64,000 bases of DNA, from positions 36,290 through 100,289 of the forward strand of contig CANGHH010000016.1 of NCBI GenBank assembly GCA_947453725.1, given 5' to 3'. The notes below the pieces were generated by a model that saw nothing but the letters and a program-made list of their open reading frames with translations, had not been told where the DNA came from and did not search any database. Within the stretch, counting starts at the first letter, position 1. Every line of letters starts with the position of its first letter. Below, piece by piece: positions 16,133 to 25,221 of this stretch. Position numbers and translations under genes: made by a program. Source of the stretch: Betaproteobacteria bacterium. GTDB lineage: Bacteria; Pseudomonadota; Gammaproteobacteria; Burkholderiales; Burkholderiaceae_C.

Positions 16133-19111
16133 ATGCCTGCCAAACACCCCCTGCGCCGCAAGGCGCCCACCTTCCGGCGCACCCACCTCGCGGTGGCCTG
16201 CACCTCGCTCTGGGTCGGCGCCGGCGTCGCCCAGGCGCAGCAGGCGCCGGCGCCCGCCGTCAATGCCCAGTCGATCGTGGTGACGGGGATCCGCACCAGC
16301 CTGGACACGTCGCTGAACCTCAAGCGTGGCGCCCAGGGTCTGGTCGACGGCATCGTGGCCGAGGACATCGGCAAGTTTCCAGATACCAACCTCGCCGAGT
16401 CGCTCAGCCGCATCAGTGGTGTGTCGATCGAGCGCAACAACGGCGAAGGCACCCGCGTCACGGTGCGCGGCATGGGCCCGGACTTCAACCTGGTGCTGCT
16501 CAATGGCCGCCAGATGCCCGGTGCCAGCATCGACGGCAGCGCGCCCAGCTCGCGCTCCTTCGACTTCTCCAACCTCGCCTCCGACGGCGTCGCGGCGCTG
16601 GAGGTCTACAAGACCAGCCGTGCCAGCAACCCGACCGGTGGCATGGGTGCGACCATCAACGTCCGCACCCAGCGCCCCCTCGACATCAAGGGCACCATCG
16701 CCCAGGTCGGCGTCAAGATGGTGGCCGACGACACCGCGCGCCGCCTGCCCAGCGAAGAGCAGGGCAAGAAGCTCACCCCCGAGGTCAGCGGCATCTACAG
16801 CACCCAGGCCAACGATGGCATGTGGGGCATCACCCTGATGGGTACTTACCAGGTGCGCGACTCCGGCTATTCGCAGGCCGCGGTCACCAGTGGCTGGAAG
16901 ACCTTCGACGGCAAGGTGGACAACGACTGGGGCGGATCCAACGCCCAGTGGGGCGGGCTGCCGCCGGCGTCGGCGGGTGCCATCAAGAATCGCCCGGTCG
17001 CGAACGCCGTCTACAGCGTTCCTCAGAATCTGAACTACTCGTTCACCGGCGTTCACCGCGAGCGCCTGAACGGACAGGCGACGCTGCAGGTCAAGCCGGT
17101 CAAGGATGTGGTGGCCACCCTGGACTTCGTGATGTCGGAACAGAAGTTCCGCCAGCGCCGGAACGACATTTCCGCCTGGTTCAACTACGGCGGCCAGTTC
17201 GGCGAGTACCAGACCGGCTCGCCATCGTCGCCGGTCATCTACGGCGAAACCATGGCCGGCTCCGACGTCGCGATGGGTGCGTCGCGCATCCAGACCAAGA
17301 ACAAGAACCAGCAGGTCGGCCTGAACCTGAAGTGGAAGGCCAGCGACGCGCTGAGCTTCGACCTGGACGCACACCGCTCCACGGCTACCTCGGGTGCCGA
17401 TGACCCGCTGGGCACCTCGGTGACCATGGGCACCGCGTCGATGAACCGCGGCGACACCTACGTCGACTTCAGCAACAAGTTCCCGGTGCTGAACATCAAG
17501 GGCGGCGCGCTGGACCCGTCGCTGCAGGAACTGCAGGGTTCGGTCTTCGGCAACAGCTACCAGAAGAACGAGGTCCAGCAGCTGCAGACCAAGGGCCGCT
17601 GGAAGATCGACGGTGACAGCAGCCTCGATTTCGGCCTCGGGCTGACCGAGGTGAAGAACCGGTCGGCCTTCGCCAACGTGCAGCGCGATTCCTGGGGTGG
17701 CGGTGCGGCCGGCGGTCCCGCCGCCATGCCGGACAACATCTGGAAGGCCGACTCGATCAGCAAGTACTTCAGCCGCATCCCCGGCTCGAACGATCCGCGC
17801 CTGTACAACCAGATGTTCATCTTCAATTTCGAGGATCTGCGCAACGCGGCCATCAAGGCCCTGGGCTCGGATGCGCTGTTGAAGGCGTCCTTCGATTTCA
17901 CCGACGACTTCCGCACGACGGAGAAGTCCTCAGCCCTCTTCGCTCAGTACAACCGGGGCTGGGACTGGATCGTGCCGATGGACCTGTCGGCCGGCTTGCG
18001 CTACGAGCGCACCAAGGTCGAGTCGCCGAGCGTCGAGTCGGTCCCGACCGCCGTCAAATGGGTTGCCGACAACGAACTGCCCATCACGTTCAACGGCACG
18101 CGTGGCGCATCGCGCAGCGGCCAGTACAGCTACGCGCTGCCCTCGATCGACTGGAGTGCCGACCTCAGCAACCAGACCAAGCTGCGCGCCAGCTACGGCC
18201 AGACCATCGGCCGTCCGGGCTGGAATGCCATCCAGGGCGGCCGCACGCTGAACGGCCTGGCACGGATCGACGGCGGGACGGGCAACGTGGGCAACCCCGA
18301 CCTGAAGCCGCTGCACTCGACCAACTTCGACTTGTCGGCAGAGCATTACTACGCCAAGGGCAGCTACGTGGCGGCGAGCTACTTCACCAAGTCCCTCAAG
18401 GACTACAACGAAGCCGTCATCACGCCGCAGACCATTCCCGGCCTGACAACGCCTGTCGGCGGTGCCTACTACAAGCAGGCCACCACCACGGGCGGCTGCC
18501 TGCCCAGCGATTCGGGTTGCATCCGCGCCTACATTTTCGCCAAGCTGGCCAGTTCGCCGGGCGTCGACGCCACCGGCAAGATCATCACCGGCCAGTCCGG
18601 CGATCCGCTGCTGTCGTTCAACATGGGTACCTTCCAGAACAATCAGCAGACCAGCAAGATCAACGGCGTCGAGCTGAATGCGCAGCACATCTTCGGCAAC
18701 ACGGGCTGGGGTGTGTCGGCGAACTTCACGAAGGTGCGGTCGAATCGGAGCTACGACAACAACAAGGCCGGCGCGCAGACCGATGTGCTGGTCGGTTTGG
18801 GTGATTCCGGCAACCTCGTGGGCTTCTACGAGAACGCCGACTTCAGTGCCCGACTCGCCTACAACTGGCGCGGCCAGTTCCTGGTCGCCAACTTCGGCGG
18901 CGTCGAAGGCGCCCAACCCTTGTACGTCGAGCCTTACGGGCAGTTCGACCTGAGCATGGGCTACAACGTGGACAAGCATTTGCGCCTGCAGCTGGACGCC
19001 ATCAACCTGACGGACCAGTACGTCCGCACGCACATGCGCAACGACAACCAGATCGGCAGCGTGACGCAGCTGGGCCGTCGCTTCATGATCGGCGCGCGGT
19101 ACAAGTTCTGA
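16133..19111 (+). CDS. TonB-dependent receptor (Xanthomonas/Caulobacter type)
   Basis: 992 residues: signal peptide (to about AQAQ, residue 36), a TonB-box-like IVVTGIRTSL, plug domain with DIGKFPDTNLAESLSRISGV and TRVTVRGMGPDFNLVLLNGR, then a long 22-strand-type barrel ending in YKF. The wording matches the TonB-dependent receptor subfamily common in Xanthomonas and Caulobacter, typically used for oligosaccharides. Start ATG 16133 has GGAG 8 bases upstream; the frame is open farther upstream but without signal. Divergent from the glucan operon with a shared operator region, so the likely substrate is beta-1,3-glucan oligosaccharide. The following halogenase/SapC genes are its habitual genomic companions. 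Confidence 0.93.
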   Translation: MPAKHPLRRKAPTFRRTHLAVACTSLWVGAGVAQAQQAPAPAVNAQSIVVTGIRTSLDTSLNLKRGAQGLVDGIVAEDIGKFPDTNLAESLSRISGVSIERNNGEGTRVTVRGMGPDFNLVLLNGRQMPGASIDGSAPSSRSFDFSNLASDGVAALEVYKTSRASNPTGGMGATINVRTQRPLDIKGTIAQVGVKMVADDTARRLPSEEQGKKLTPEVSGIYSTQANDGMWGITLMGTYQVRDSGYSQAAVTSGWKTFDGKVDNDWGGSNAQWGGLPPASAGAIKNRPVANAVYSVPQNLNYSFTGVHRERLNGQATLQVKPVKDVVATLDFVMSEQKFRQRRNDISAWFNYGGQFGEYQTGSPSSPVIYGETMAGSDVAMGASRIQTKNKNQQVGLNLKWKASDALSFDLDAHRSTATSGADDPLGTSVTMGTASMNRGDTYVDFSNKFPVLNIKGGALDPSLQELQGSVFGNSYQKNEVQQLQTKGRWKIDGDSSLDFGLGLTEVKNRSAFANVQRDSWGGGAAGGPAAMPDNIWKADSISKYFSRIPGSNDPRLYNQMFIFNFEDLRNAAIKALGSDALLKASFDFTDDFRTTEKSSALFAQYNRGWDWIVPMDLSAGLRYERTKVESPSVESVPTAVKWVADNELPITFNGTRGASRSGQYSYALPSIDWSADLSNQTKLRASYGQTIGRPGWNAIQGGRTLNGLARIDGGTGNVGNPDLKPLHSTNFDLSAEHYYAKGSYVAASYFTKSLKDYNEAVITPQTIPGLTTPVGGAYYKQATTTGGCLPSDSGCIRAYIFAKLASSPGVDATGKIITGQSGDPLLSFNMGTFQNNQQTSKINGVELNAQHIFGNTGWGVSANFTKVRSNRSYDNNKAGAQTDVLVGLGDSGNLVGFYENADFSARLAYNWRGQFLVANFGGVEGAQPLYVEPYGQFDLSMGYNVDKHLRLQLDAINLTDQYVRTHMRNDNQIGSVTQLGRRFMIGARYKF

Positions 19112-19148
19112 GTCAGGCGCCCATCGGCGCGCATGCCTCGAGAGCGTG

Positions 19149-19181
19149 AAGGGGCCGGTTTCGACCGGCCCTTGCTTTTGA
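19149..19181 (+). terminator. Rho-independent terminator after the TonB receptor
   Basis: GGGCCGGT, loop TTCG, ACCGGCCC followed by TTGCTTTTG. Eight-base-pair GC-rich stem with a UUCG-type tetraloop and a T-rich tail, starting 38 bases after the receptor stop. It would separate receptor expression from the halogenase module that begins 40 bases later. Confidence 0.75.
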
Positions 19182-19221
19182 GGTTTCAATACGCGCCGGG
19201 CCCGCTTCCGGGGACAGGCAG

Positions 19222-20754
19222 GTGAACGAGCGATTGCAAGCGGTGGTGGTGCTGGGTGGCGGATCCGCCGGCTGGCTGGTGTCGGCCTTGCTGGCTGCCG
19301 AGCACCCCGAACTGCGCATCACGGTGATCGAGTCGACCGACGTGCCGGTGATCGGGGTCGGCGAGGGAACGTGGCCGTCGATGCGCGACACGCTGCGCCG
19401 CATCGGCTTGTCGGAAACGGCATTCGTCCGCCGCTGCCAGGTGGCCTTCAAGCAGGGGTCGCGCTTCGACGGCTGGCTGCGGGGCGACGCCGGATCGGCA
19501 GGCGACCGCTACTACCACCCCTTCATGCTGCCGGTGGGCCATGGCGACGTGGACCTGGCAGCAGCCTGGCAGGCCACGCAGGCCGGGCGGCCCTACGCCG
19601 ATGTGGTCAGCCCCTCGGTGCAGATCTGCGAGGCCGGCCGGGCGCCCAAGCAGGTGCAGACGCCGGATTTCGGCGCCGTCGCCAACTACGCCTATCACTT
19701 CGACGCCGGCCTCTTCGGCCTGATGCTGCGCGAGCACGCCACCGGCGTCCTGGGTGTGCAGCACCTGGTCGACCATGTCGAGGCCGTGATGCCGCACGAG
19801 AACGGCGACATCGCCGCGCTGCGCACCCGCGAACACGGCGACGTGGCCGGGGACCTCTTCATCGACTGTTCCGGCCTCGCGGCGCGGCTCATCGGCGAAC
19901 ACTACGGCATGCCGCTGAAGAGCGAGCGCGAGGTGCTGTTCAACGATGCCGCGCTGCCGGTGCAGGTGCCGTATGCCCAGCCCGACGCGCCGGTGGCCCC
20001 GTGCACCGTGGCCACGGCCTGGGCCAAGGGCTGGATCTGGGACATCGGCCTGCCCGCCCGCCGGGGCGTCGGCTGCGTCTTTTCACGCGCCCATGCCAGC
20101 GAGGACGAGGCCCGGGCGGCGCTGCAGGCCTACCTGGATGCCACCGGCGCGCCGGCCGAGCGCCCGGCGCCGCGGCTGATCCGCTACGACCCGGGCTACC
20201 GCCAGCAGTTCTGGGTGCGCAATTGCGTGGCCGTGGGCCTGGCCTCGGGCTTCATCGAGCCGCTCGAGGCCTCGGCGCTGGCGCTGGTCGAGTTGTCCGC
20301 GCAACGCCTGTGCGCCGAGTTGCCGATGAGCCGCGCGAGCATGGACGCCGTGGCCCGCCGCTTCAACGACGACTTCAGCTACCGCTGGGCGCGCGTCATC
20401 GATTTTCTGAAGCTGCACTACCTGCTGTCGCAGCGCGACGACAGCGCGTACTGGCGCGACCACCGCGACCCCGCCACCTGGCCCGAGCGGCTGCGCGAGT
20501 TGCTGCCGATGTGGCGCCTGCGCCCGCCGGCGCGGCACGACTTCGGCCGCATCGATGAGGTCTTTCCCGACGCCAGCTACCAGTACGTCCTCTACGGCAT
20601 GGGTTTCCGCCCTGACACCGCACCCCTGTCCCCGGCCAAACTGCAGGCTGCGCAGGCCTGCTTCGACGAGGCCGCCCGCCAGGTCCGCCGCCTGGTTGGC
20701 GGCCTGCCGGGCCACCGCAGCCTCCTCGCCCACCTTCAACAGACCGCCTCATGA
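19222..20754 (+). CDS. Flavin-dependent (tryptophan-type) halogenase, variant motif
   Basis: 510 residues of the tryptophan halogenase family: FAD-binding GGGSAGW (12-18), second nucleotide motif VGVGEGTWPS, and Lys77 in AFKQG, the position of the lysine that relays hypohalous acid in PrnA-type enzymes. The diagnostic WxWxIP block is altered: W271-I-W-D-I-G276, with Gly for Pro. ASGFIEPLEAS near the end carries the expected Glu. The family in TonB-receptor neighbourhoods has mostly unknown substrates. ATG/GTG alternatives were not needed: the frame opens at GTG 19222 just before the conserved strand, and its stop overlaps the SapC start (ATGA). Confidence 0.85.
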   Translation: MNERLQAVVVLGGGSAGWLVSALLAAEHPELRITVIESTDVPVIGVGEGTWPSMRDTLRRIGLSETAFVRRCQVAFKQGSRFDGWLRGDAGSAGDRYYHPFMLPVGHGDVDLAAAWQATQAGRPYADVVSPSVQICEAGRAPKQVQTPDFGAVANYAYHFDAGLFGLMLREHATGVLGVQHLVDHVEAVMPHENGDIAALRTREHGDVAGDLFIDCSGLAARLIGEHYGMPLKSEREVLFNDAALPVQVPYAQPDAPVAPCTVATAWAKGWIWDIGLPARRGVGCVFSRAHASEDEARAALQAYLDATGAPAERPAPRLIRYDPGYRQQFWVRNCVAVGLASGFIEPLEASALALVELSAQRLCAELPMSRASMDAVARRFNDDFSYRWARVIDFLKLHYLLSQRDDSAYWRDHRDPATWPERLRELLPMWRLRPPARHDFGRIDEVFPDASYQYVLYGMGFRPDTAPLSPAKLQAAQACFDEAARQVRRLVGGLPGHRSLLAHLQQTAS

Positions 20755-21461
20755 CCCGTCCCGCCTTGCTCGACAACGTCACGCACCGACACCTGCGCGT
20801 GCGCACCGAGCGCAGCGCCGTACTGGGCGATGCGCGCCAGTCGGCCCTCGCCCTGCCGGCCGAATTCCGCCAGCTGCAGGCCCACTTTCCCATCGTGTTC
20901 CAGCTCGTCGAGGGCGACGTCGGCTTTCAGCCCATCGCCCTTTTCGGGCTGGAAGAGGGCCAGAATCTCTTCCTGACCCATGCCGGCTGGGACGCCTCGG
21001 CCATGCCCATGGCGCTGCAGCGCGAGCCCTTCCTGATCGGCCGTGCGGCCGACAACAGCCTGCAGCTGCACATCGACCTCGACAGCCCCCGCGTCGTGCG
21101 GCCCGACCAGGGTGAACTGGGCACCGCGCTCTTCCTGCCCCAGGGCGGCTTCAGCGAATACCTCGACCAGGTGGTGGCCTTGATGGAGAGCCTGCACGCG
21201 CAGGCGCAGCAGTTGCCGGCCTTCATCGGTGCGCTGACCCGCCACCAGCTGCTCGAGCCCTTCATCTTCGACCTCGAGCTGCCCAGCGGTGAACAGTCGC
21301 GCCTGACCGGCCTGTTCACCGTCAACGAGGAGCGCCTGCTGGCCCTGCCGGGCCCGGCGCTGGAAGAACTGGCGCGCGAGGGCCACCTGCTGCCCGCCAT
21401 GCTGCAGATCGCCTCGCTGGCCCAGCTGCCGGTGCTGGCCGAGCGCGCCGCCCGCCGCTGA
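20751..21461 (+). CDS. SapC family protein
   Basis: 236 residues matching SapC (named for an S-layer-associated locus in Campylobacter): HRHLRVRTERSAVLGDARQS near the start, then FPIVFQLVEGDVGFQPIALF and LLEPFIFDLELPSGE. No signal peptide, so cytoplasmic. Molecular role is unknown; the family is nearly always adjacent to TonB receptors, halogenase-like flavoproteins and JmjC proteins. Start overlaps the halogenase stop by four bases; the JmjC gene follows after 29 bases. Confidence 0.87.
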   Translation: MTRPALLDNVTHRHLRVRTERSAVLGDARQSALALPAEFRQLQAHFPIVFQLVEGDVGFQPIALFGLEEGQNLFLTHAGWDASAMPMALQREPFLIGRAADNSLQLHIDLDSPRVVRPDQGELGTALFLPQGGFSEYLDQVVALMESLHAQAQQLPAFIGALTRHQLLEPFIFDLELPSGEQSRLTGLFTVNEERLLALPGPALEELAREGHLLPAMLQIASLAQLPVLAERAARR

Positions 21462-21490
21462 ACGGCCGCTGCACACCACCCGGCTCCACC

Positions 21491-22498
21491 ATGCGCGCCA
21501 TACCCGACTGGACCGGCCCCTTCGATCCCGAGGCCCTGCCCGACGCCTTGCTGACGGCCGAGCGGCCGTATGTCGTGCGGGGCGCCTTCGCGCACTGGCC
21601 GGTGGTGCAGGCGGCGCGCCAGTCCGACGACGCCCTGGCGCGCTACCTGGTGTCCCACTACAACGGCGTGCACGTCGGGCTCTTCCAGCTGCCACCGGAG
21701 GCCCGCGGCCGCGTCTTCTATGCCGACGAGACGCTGCGCGGCTTCAACTTCAGCCGCCACACCGCGACGCTGGACCAGGTGCTGCTCGGCCTGCTGGGCG
21801 TGGCCGACGCGCCGCAGCCGCCGGGCCTGTACGTCGGCTCGACCACGGTCGAAGCGATCTTGCCGCGCTTCTTCGATGCCCATCCCATCGGCATGGGGCA
21901 GCGCGACGCCTTGGTCAGCCTGTGGCTGGGCAACCGCACCCGCATCGCCGCCCACTACGACTTGCCGGACAACCTGGCCGTGGTGGCCGCCGGCCGCCGC
22001 CGCTTCACGGTCTTCCCGCCGCAGCAGATCCACAACCTCTACGTCGGTCCGCTCGAGCCCACCCCGGCCGGCCAGCCGATCAGCCTGGTGGACTTCGCCA
22101 ACCCCGACCTGGCCCGCTTCCCGCGTTTTGCCCAGGCCTGGGAGGCCGGTGAGCAGGTGGAGATGGTGCCCGGCGACGCCCTCTTCATCCCCAGCATGTG
22201 GTTCCACCACGTCGAGGGGCTGGCGCCCGTGAACCTGCTCATCAACGCCTGGTGGCGGCAGACGCCCGAACACGTGGACTCGCCGCTCGCCACCTTGCGC
22301 CTGGCCCTGATGACCCTGCGCGACCTGCCCGAGAAGGAGCGGCGGGTCTGGCAACACCACTTCCAGCACTTCATCTGGGGGGCGGATGCCGACAGCTGGG
22401 CCCACATCCCCGAGGCCGCGCGCGGCCTGCTCGGGCCCATAGCCGAACCCCTTTCGCGCCAGGCCCGCGCGCAACTGCTGAGCCAACTGAAGCGATGA
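21491..22498 (+). CDS. Cupin-like/JmjC domain Fe(II)-2-oxoglutarate dioxygenase
   Basis: 335 residues with a cupin_8 (JmjC-like) fold. Iron ligands are visible as H155-Y-D157 in AAHYDLPDN and a distal histidine at 239 or 240 in PGDALFIPSMWFHHVEG; FPPQQIHNLY carries a typical co-substrate strand. Members hydroxylate proteins or small molecules using 2-oxoglutarate. No secretion signal. It sits between SapC and the second halogenase (stop overlaps next start, ATGA), so it likely modifies the same unknown substrate or a module protein. Confidence 0.87.
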   Translation: MRAIPDWTGPFDPEALPDALLTAERPYVVRGAFAHWPVVQAARQSDDALARYLVSHYNGVHVGLFQLPPEARGRVFYADETLRGFNFSRHTATLDQVLLGLLGVADAPQPPGLYVGSTTVEAILPRFFDAHPIGMGQRDALVSLWLGNRTRIAAHYDLPDNLAVVAAGRRRFTVFPPQQIHNLYVGPLEPTPAGQPISLVDFANPDLARFPRFAQAWEAGEQVEMVPGDALFIPSMWFHHVEGLAPVNLLINAWWRQTPEHVDSPLATLRLALMTLRDLPEKERRVWQHHFQHFIWGADADSWAHIPEAARGLLGPIAEPLSRQARAQLLSQLKR

Positions 22499-24033
22499 CC
22501 AACACCCTGCAACCGTTCAACCGTGTCGTCATCGCTGGCGGCGGCACCGCCGGCTGGATGATGGCCGCGCTGATGAGCAAGCTGCTCGGCAAGCAGCTGA
22601 CCATCAAGCTGGTCGAGTCCGAGGAAATCGGCACCGTCGGCGTCGGCGAGGCCACCATCCCGGCGCTGCACACCTTCCACAACCTGCTGGGCATCAACGA
22701 AGCCGAGTTCATGGCCGCGACGAACGCGACCTTCAAGCTCGGCATCAACTTCGAGGGCTGGAAAGCCATCGGCGAGGACTACTTCCACTCCTTCGGCTCG
22801 ACGGGCAACGACCACTGGAGCGCCGGCTTCCAGCACTTCTGGCTGAAAGGCCGGGCCGCCGGGCTCGCCCGCACCTACACCGACTACAACCCCGAGACGG
22901 TCGCTGCCTTCGCCAACCGCTTCGCGCACCTGCCCAACCAGGCGCTGAACTACGCCTACCACCTGGACGCGAGCCGCTACGCCCGCTTCCTGCGCGCCAT
23001 GAGCGAGGCCTGCGGGGTGCAGCGCATCGAGGGCAAGATCGCCCGCGTGCTGCAGCACGCGGCCGACCACGGCGCCGCCCGCGCGGGTGACATCGCGGCG
23101 CTGCAGCTGGCCGACGGCAGCCGCATCGAGGGCGACCTCTTCATCGACTGCACGGGCTTTCGTTCGCTGCTGCTGGGCGAGACCCTGGGCGTGGGCTACG
23201 AGGACTGGTCTCACTGGCTGCCTTGCGACCGTGCCGTGGCGGTGCAGACGACCTCGGTGCGCGACGCCTGGCCCTACACGCGCTCCATCGCCCACCCCTT
23301 CGGCTGGCAGTGGCGCATCCCGCTGCAGCACCGCGTTGGGAACGGCCTGGTCTACAGCAGCAAGGAACTCAGCGACGCCGACGCACCCGACATGCTCAGT
23401 CGCAACGTCGAGGGCGAACTGATCACTCAGCCGCGCCTGATCAAATTCCTGCCCGGTCAGCGCCACAAGGTGTGGGAGCGCAACTGCGTGGCCGTGGGCC
23501 TGGCGGGCGGCTTCGTCGAGCCGCTGGAATCGACCAGCATCCACCTGATCCAGCGCCACGCCATCCGGCTGATGCAGCTTTTTCCGGCCGGCGGCGTCCA
23601 GCAGGCGGATGTGGACGAGTTCAATCTGCAGTCCCAGCGCGACCTCGAGCACATCCGCGACTTCATCGTGTTGCACTACCACGTCAACGCGCGCACCGAT
23701 TCGGCGCTGTGGCGGCACGTCCGCGAGATGGCGTTGCCGCCGTCGCTGCGCCACCGCATCGAGCTGTTCCGCGAGACGGCGCGCGTCTTCCGGCCGAGCG
23801 ACGAGCTCTTCGCCGAGAACTCCTGGGTCCAGGTGATGATGGGGCAGGGCATCACGCCCGAGCGCTACCACCCGGTGGCCGACCTGATGGGGCCGGACGA
23901 ACTGCAGCGCTTCCTGGACGACATCCGCGTGCGGGTGCAGCGCATCGTCGGCGGCCTGTCGACGCACCAGGCCTACGTGGAGCATCTGTGCGCGCCGTTC
24001 CGCGGCGCGGCCGAGGCCCGCGCGGGCGGTTGA
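22495..24033 (+). CDS. Flavin-dependent (tryptophan-type) halogenase, canonical motif
   Basis: 512 residues. Intact halogenase signatures: AGGGTAGW (FAD), GTVGVGEATIPAL, Lys81 in TFKLG, and W271-Q-W-R-I-P276. VEPLESTSIH matches the catalytic Glu and chloride-loop region. Unlike its upstream paralogue it keeps the Pro of WxWxIP. Start ATG 22495 overlaps the JmjC stop. Enzymes of this class oxidise FADH2 with O2 and halide to HOX and pass it through the lysine to an aromatic substrate; a flavin reductase partner is not in the window. Last gene of the module. Confidence 0.88.
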   Translation: MTNTLQPFNRVVIAGGGTAGWMMAALMSKLLGKQLTIKLVESEEIGTVGVGEATIPALHTFHNLLGINEAEFMAATNATFKLGINFEGWKAIGEDYFHSFGSTGNDHWSAGFQHFWLKGRAAGLARTYTDYNPETVAAFANRFAHLPNQALNYAYHLDASRYARFLRAMSEACGVQRIEGKIARVLQHAADHGAARAGDIAALQLADGSRIEGDLFIDCTGFRSLLLGETLGVGYEDWSHWLPCDRAVAVQTTSVRDAWPYTRSIAHPFGWQWRIPLQHRVGNGLVYSSKELSDADAPDMLSRNVEGELITQPRLIKFLPGQRHKVWERNCVAVGLAGGFVEPLESTSIHLIQRHAIRLMQLFPAGGVQQADVDEFNLQSQRDLEHIRDFIVLHYHVNARTDSALWRHVREMALPPSLRHRIELFRETARVFRPSDELFAENSWVQVMMGQGITPERYHPVADLMGPDELQRFLDDIRVRVQRIVGGLSTHQAYVEHLCAPFRGAAEARAGG

Positions 24034-24050
24034 CGCGCGCGCCAGCGGCG

Positions 24051-24221
24051 AAGCAAAGTGCCGGGGTGGCGCAGCTGCGTGACGCCGTGGGGCAGATGGA
24101 CATGGCAACGCGGCACAACGCCGCCTTGGTCGAGCAGCGTGCGGCGGCAGCGGAAAGTCTGAGGGGCCGGTCGCGGGAGCTGGTGCAGGCTGTGGCGGTC
24201 TTCAAGCTGGCGCGAAAGCCG
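24051..24221 (+). pseudogene. Chemoreceptor (MCP) C-terminal fragment
   Basis: The plus-strand frame reads QSAGVAQLRDAVGQMDMATR, HNAALVEQRAAAAESL and VQAVAVFKLAR. This is recognisably the end of the signalling domain of burkholderial methyl-accepting chemotaxis proteins (typical: EQSAGVAQVGEAVTQMDQAT, QNAALVEE, AAESL, VFKL). Only about 55 residues remain, preceded directly by the halogenase stop, with no start codon or upstream domain. It overlaps the end of the antisense alpha/beta hydrolase gene. A relic of deletion or rearrangement. Confidence 0.75.
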
Positions 24222-25104
24222 GCCCACTCTGCATGCCAGTCGCCCCGCGCTCCAGCAGGAAGGCGCGCAGCACGGCCAGGAACTCGTCGTTCTGTTCGGC
24301 GAAGGTCATGTGCCCGCTGTGCTCGAAGACGTGCAGCCGGGCCTGCGGCAGCCGCGCCGCGATGCCTTCGGCCGCGGCCACCGAGCAGGTGCGGTCGTGC
24401 CGCCCGGCCAGCACCAGAACGGGCTGCGGCACGCCCCCCAGGCGGTCCTCGACCTCGATGCCGCCGTAACCGCCCGCCGCGAACAGGCGCAGCACCTCCG
24501 GTGCGCCGACCATGCCGGCGGTGCGGCGTTCGAACTCGGCGATGCGCGGATCCAGCGGGTTGCCGAAGTGGAAGGGCAGCTGCAGGCGCAGCAGCTCGGC
24601 GACGTCCGCCGCGGTCTGCGCCGTGGCCTCGCGCGCCCAGGACTGCGTCACCTGCTCGCGCAGGGCCAGCGGCTCGAAGCGCGCCAGTTCGGCTTCGACG
24701 TGCGACATCAGCGCCGCGCTGCTGCCGACGCCGCAGGACACGATGGTCTGCGAGGCGGCGCCCGGGAAGTCGACCGCCTGCTGCAGCGCGACGAAGGCGC
24801 CGTAGGAATGGCCCAGCACCGCGTAGCGCGGCAGCCCGAGGGCACGCGCCAGCAGGCCGACGTCGGCCGCGTGCTGCGCCAGCGTCCAGGTGGCCACGGG
24901 CGGGCGGCCTGAGCGGCCGTTGGCGCGCTGGTCGACCAGGATCAGCCGGCAGCGGTCGCCCAGCGCGTCCAGGTAATCGCCGAACATGTGGTGGTCCAGG
25001 CCCGGCCCGCCGTGCAGCAGGATCAAGGGGTGGCCCTGCCCGCGCTCGACGATGAAGAGTTCGGTGTCGCCGATGTCGACCAGGTGACCTTCGGAAGGGG
25101 GCAT
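24202..25104 (-). CDS. Alpha/beta hydrolase (proline iminopeptidase-like)
   Basis: 300 residues. Oxyanion HGGPGLDHH, a Ser nucleophile at residue 100 in GHSYGAF, Asp in LAGRHDRTC and His in EHSGHMTF complete an alpha/beta-hydrolase triad. The HGGPG motif is shared by proline iminopeptidases and related esterases. No signal peptide. ATG 25104 preferred: GAGG lies 7 bases upstream and the domain starts within ten residues; ATG 25137 is an alternative. The 3' end runs through a chemoreceptor remnant on the opposite strand, so the last residues (GPAFAPA) may be acquired sequence. Confidence 0.85.
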   Translation of the reverse strand: MPPSEGHLVDIGDTELFIVERGQGHPLILLHGGPGLDHHMFGDYLDALGDRCRLILVDQRANGRSGRPPVATWTLAQHAADVGLLARALGLPRYAVLGHSYGAFVALQQAVDFPGAASQTIVSCGVGSSAALMSHVEAELARFEPLALREQVTQSWAREATAQTAADVAELLRLQLPFHFGNPLDPRIAEFERRTAGMVGAPEVLRLFAAGGYGGIEVEDRLGGVPQPVLVLAGRHDRTCSVAAAEGIAARLPQARLHVFEHSGHMTFAEQNDEFLAVLRAFLLERGATGMQSGPAFAPA

Positions 25105-25221
25105 GCAGGGCCTCGATGGCGTTTGGGGAAGCGGCATTCTGCGCGAGCAGCGGCGCCGCCTGCGAGCCACCCGCAGACCCGACAGGCTCGCGGATGTCAG
25201 CACCCTGGCAGCTTGGCGCCG

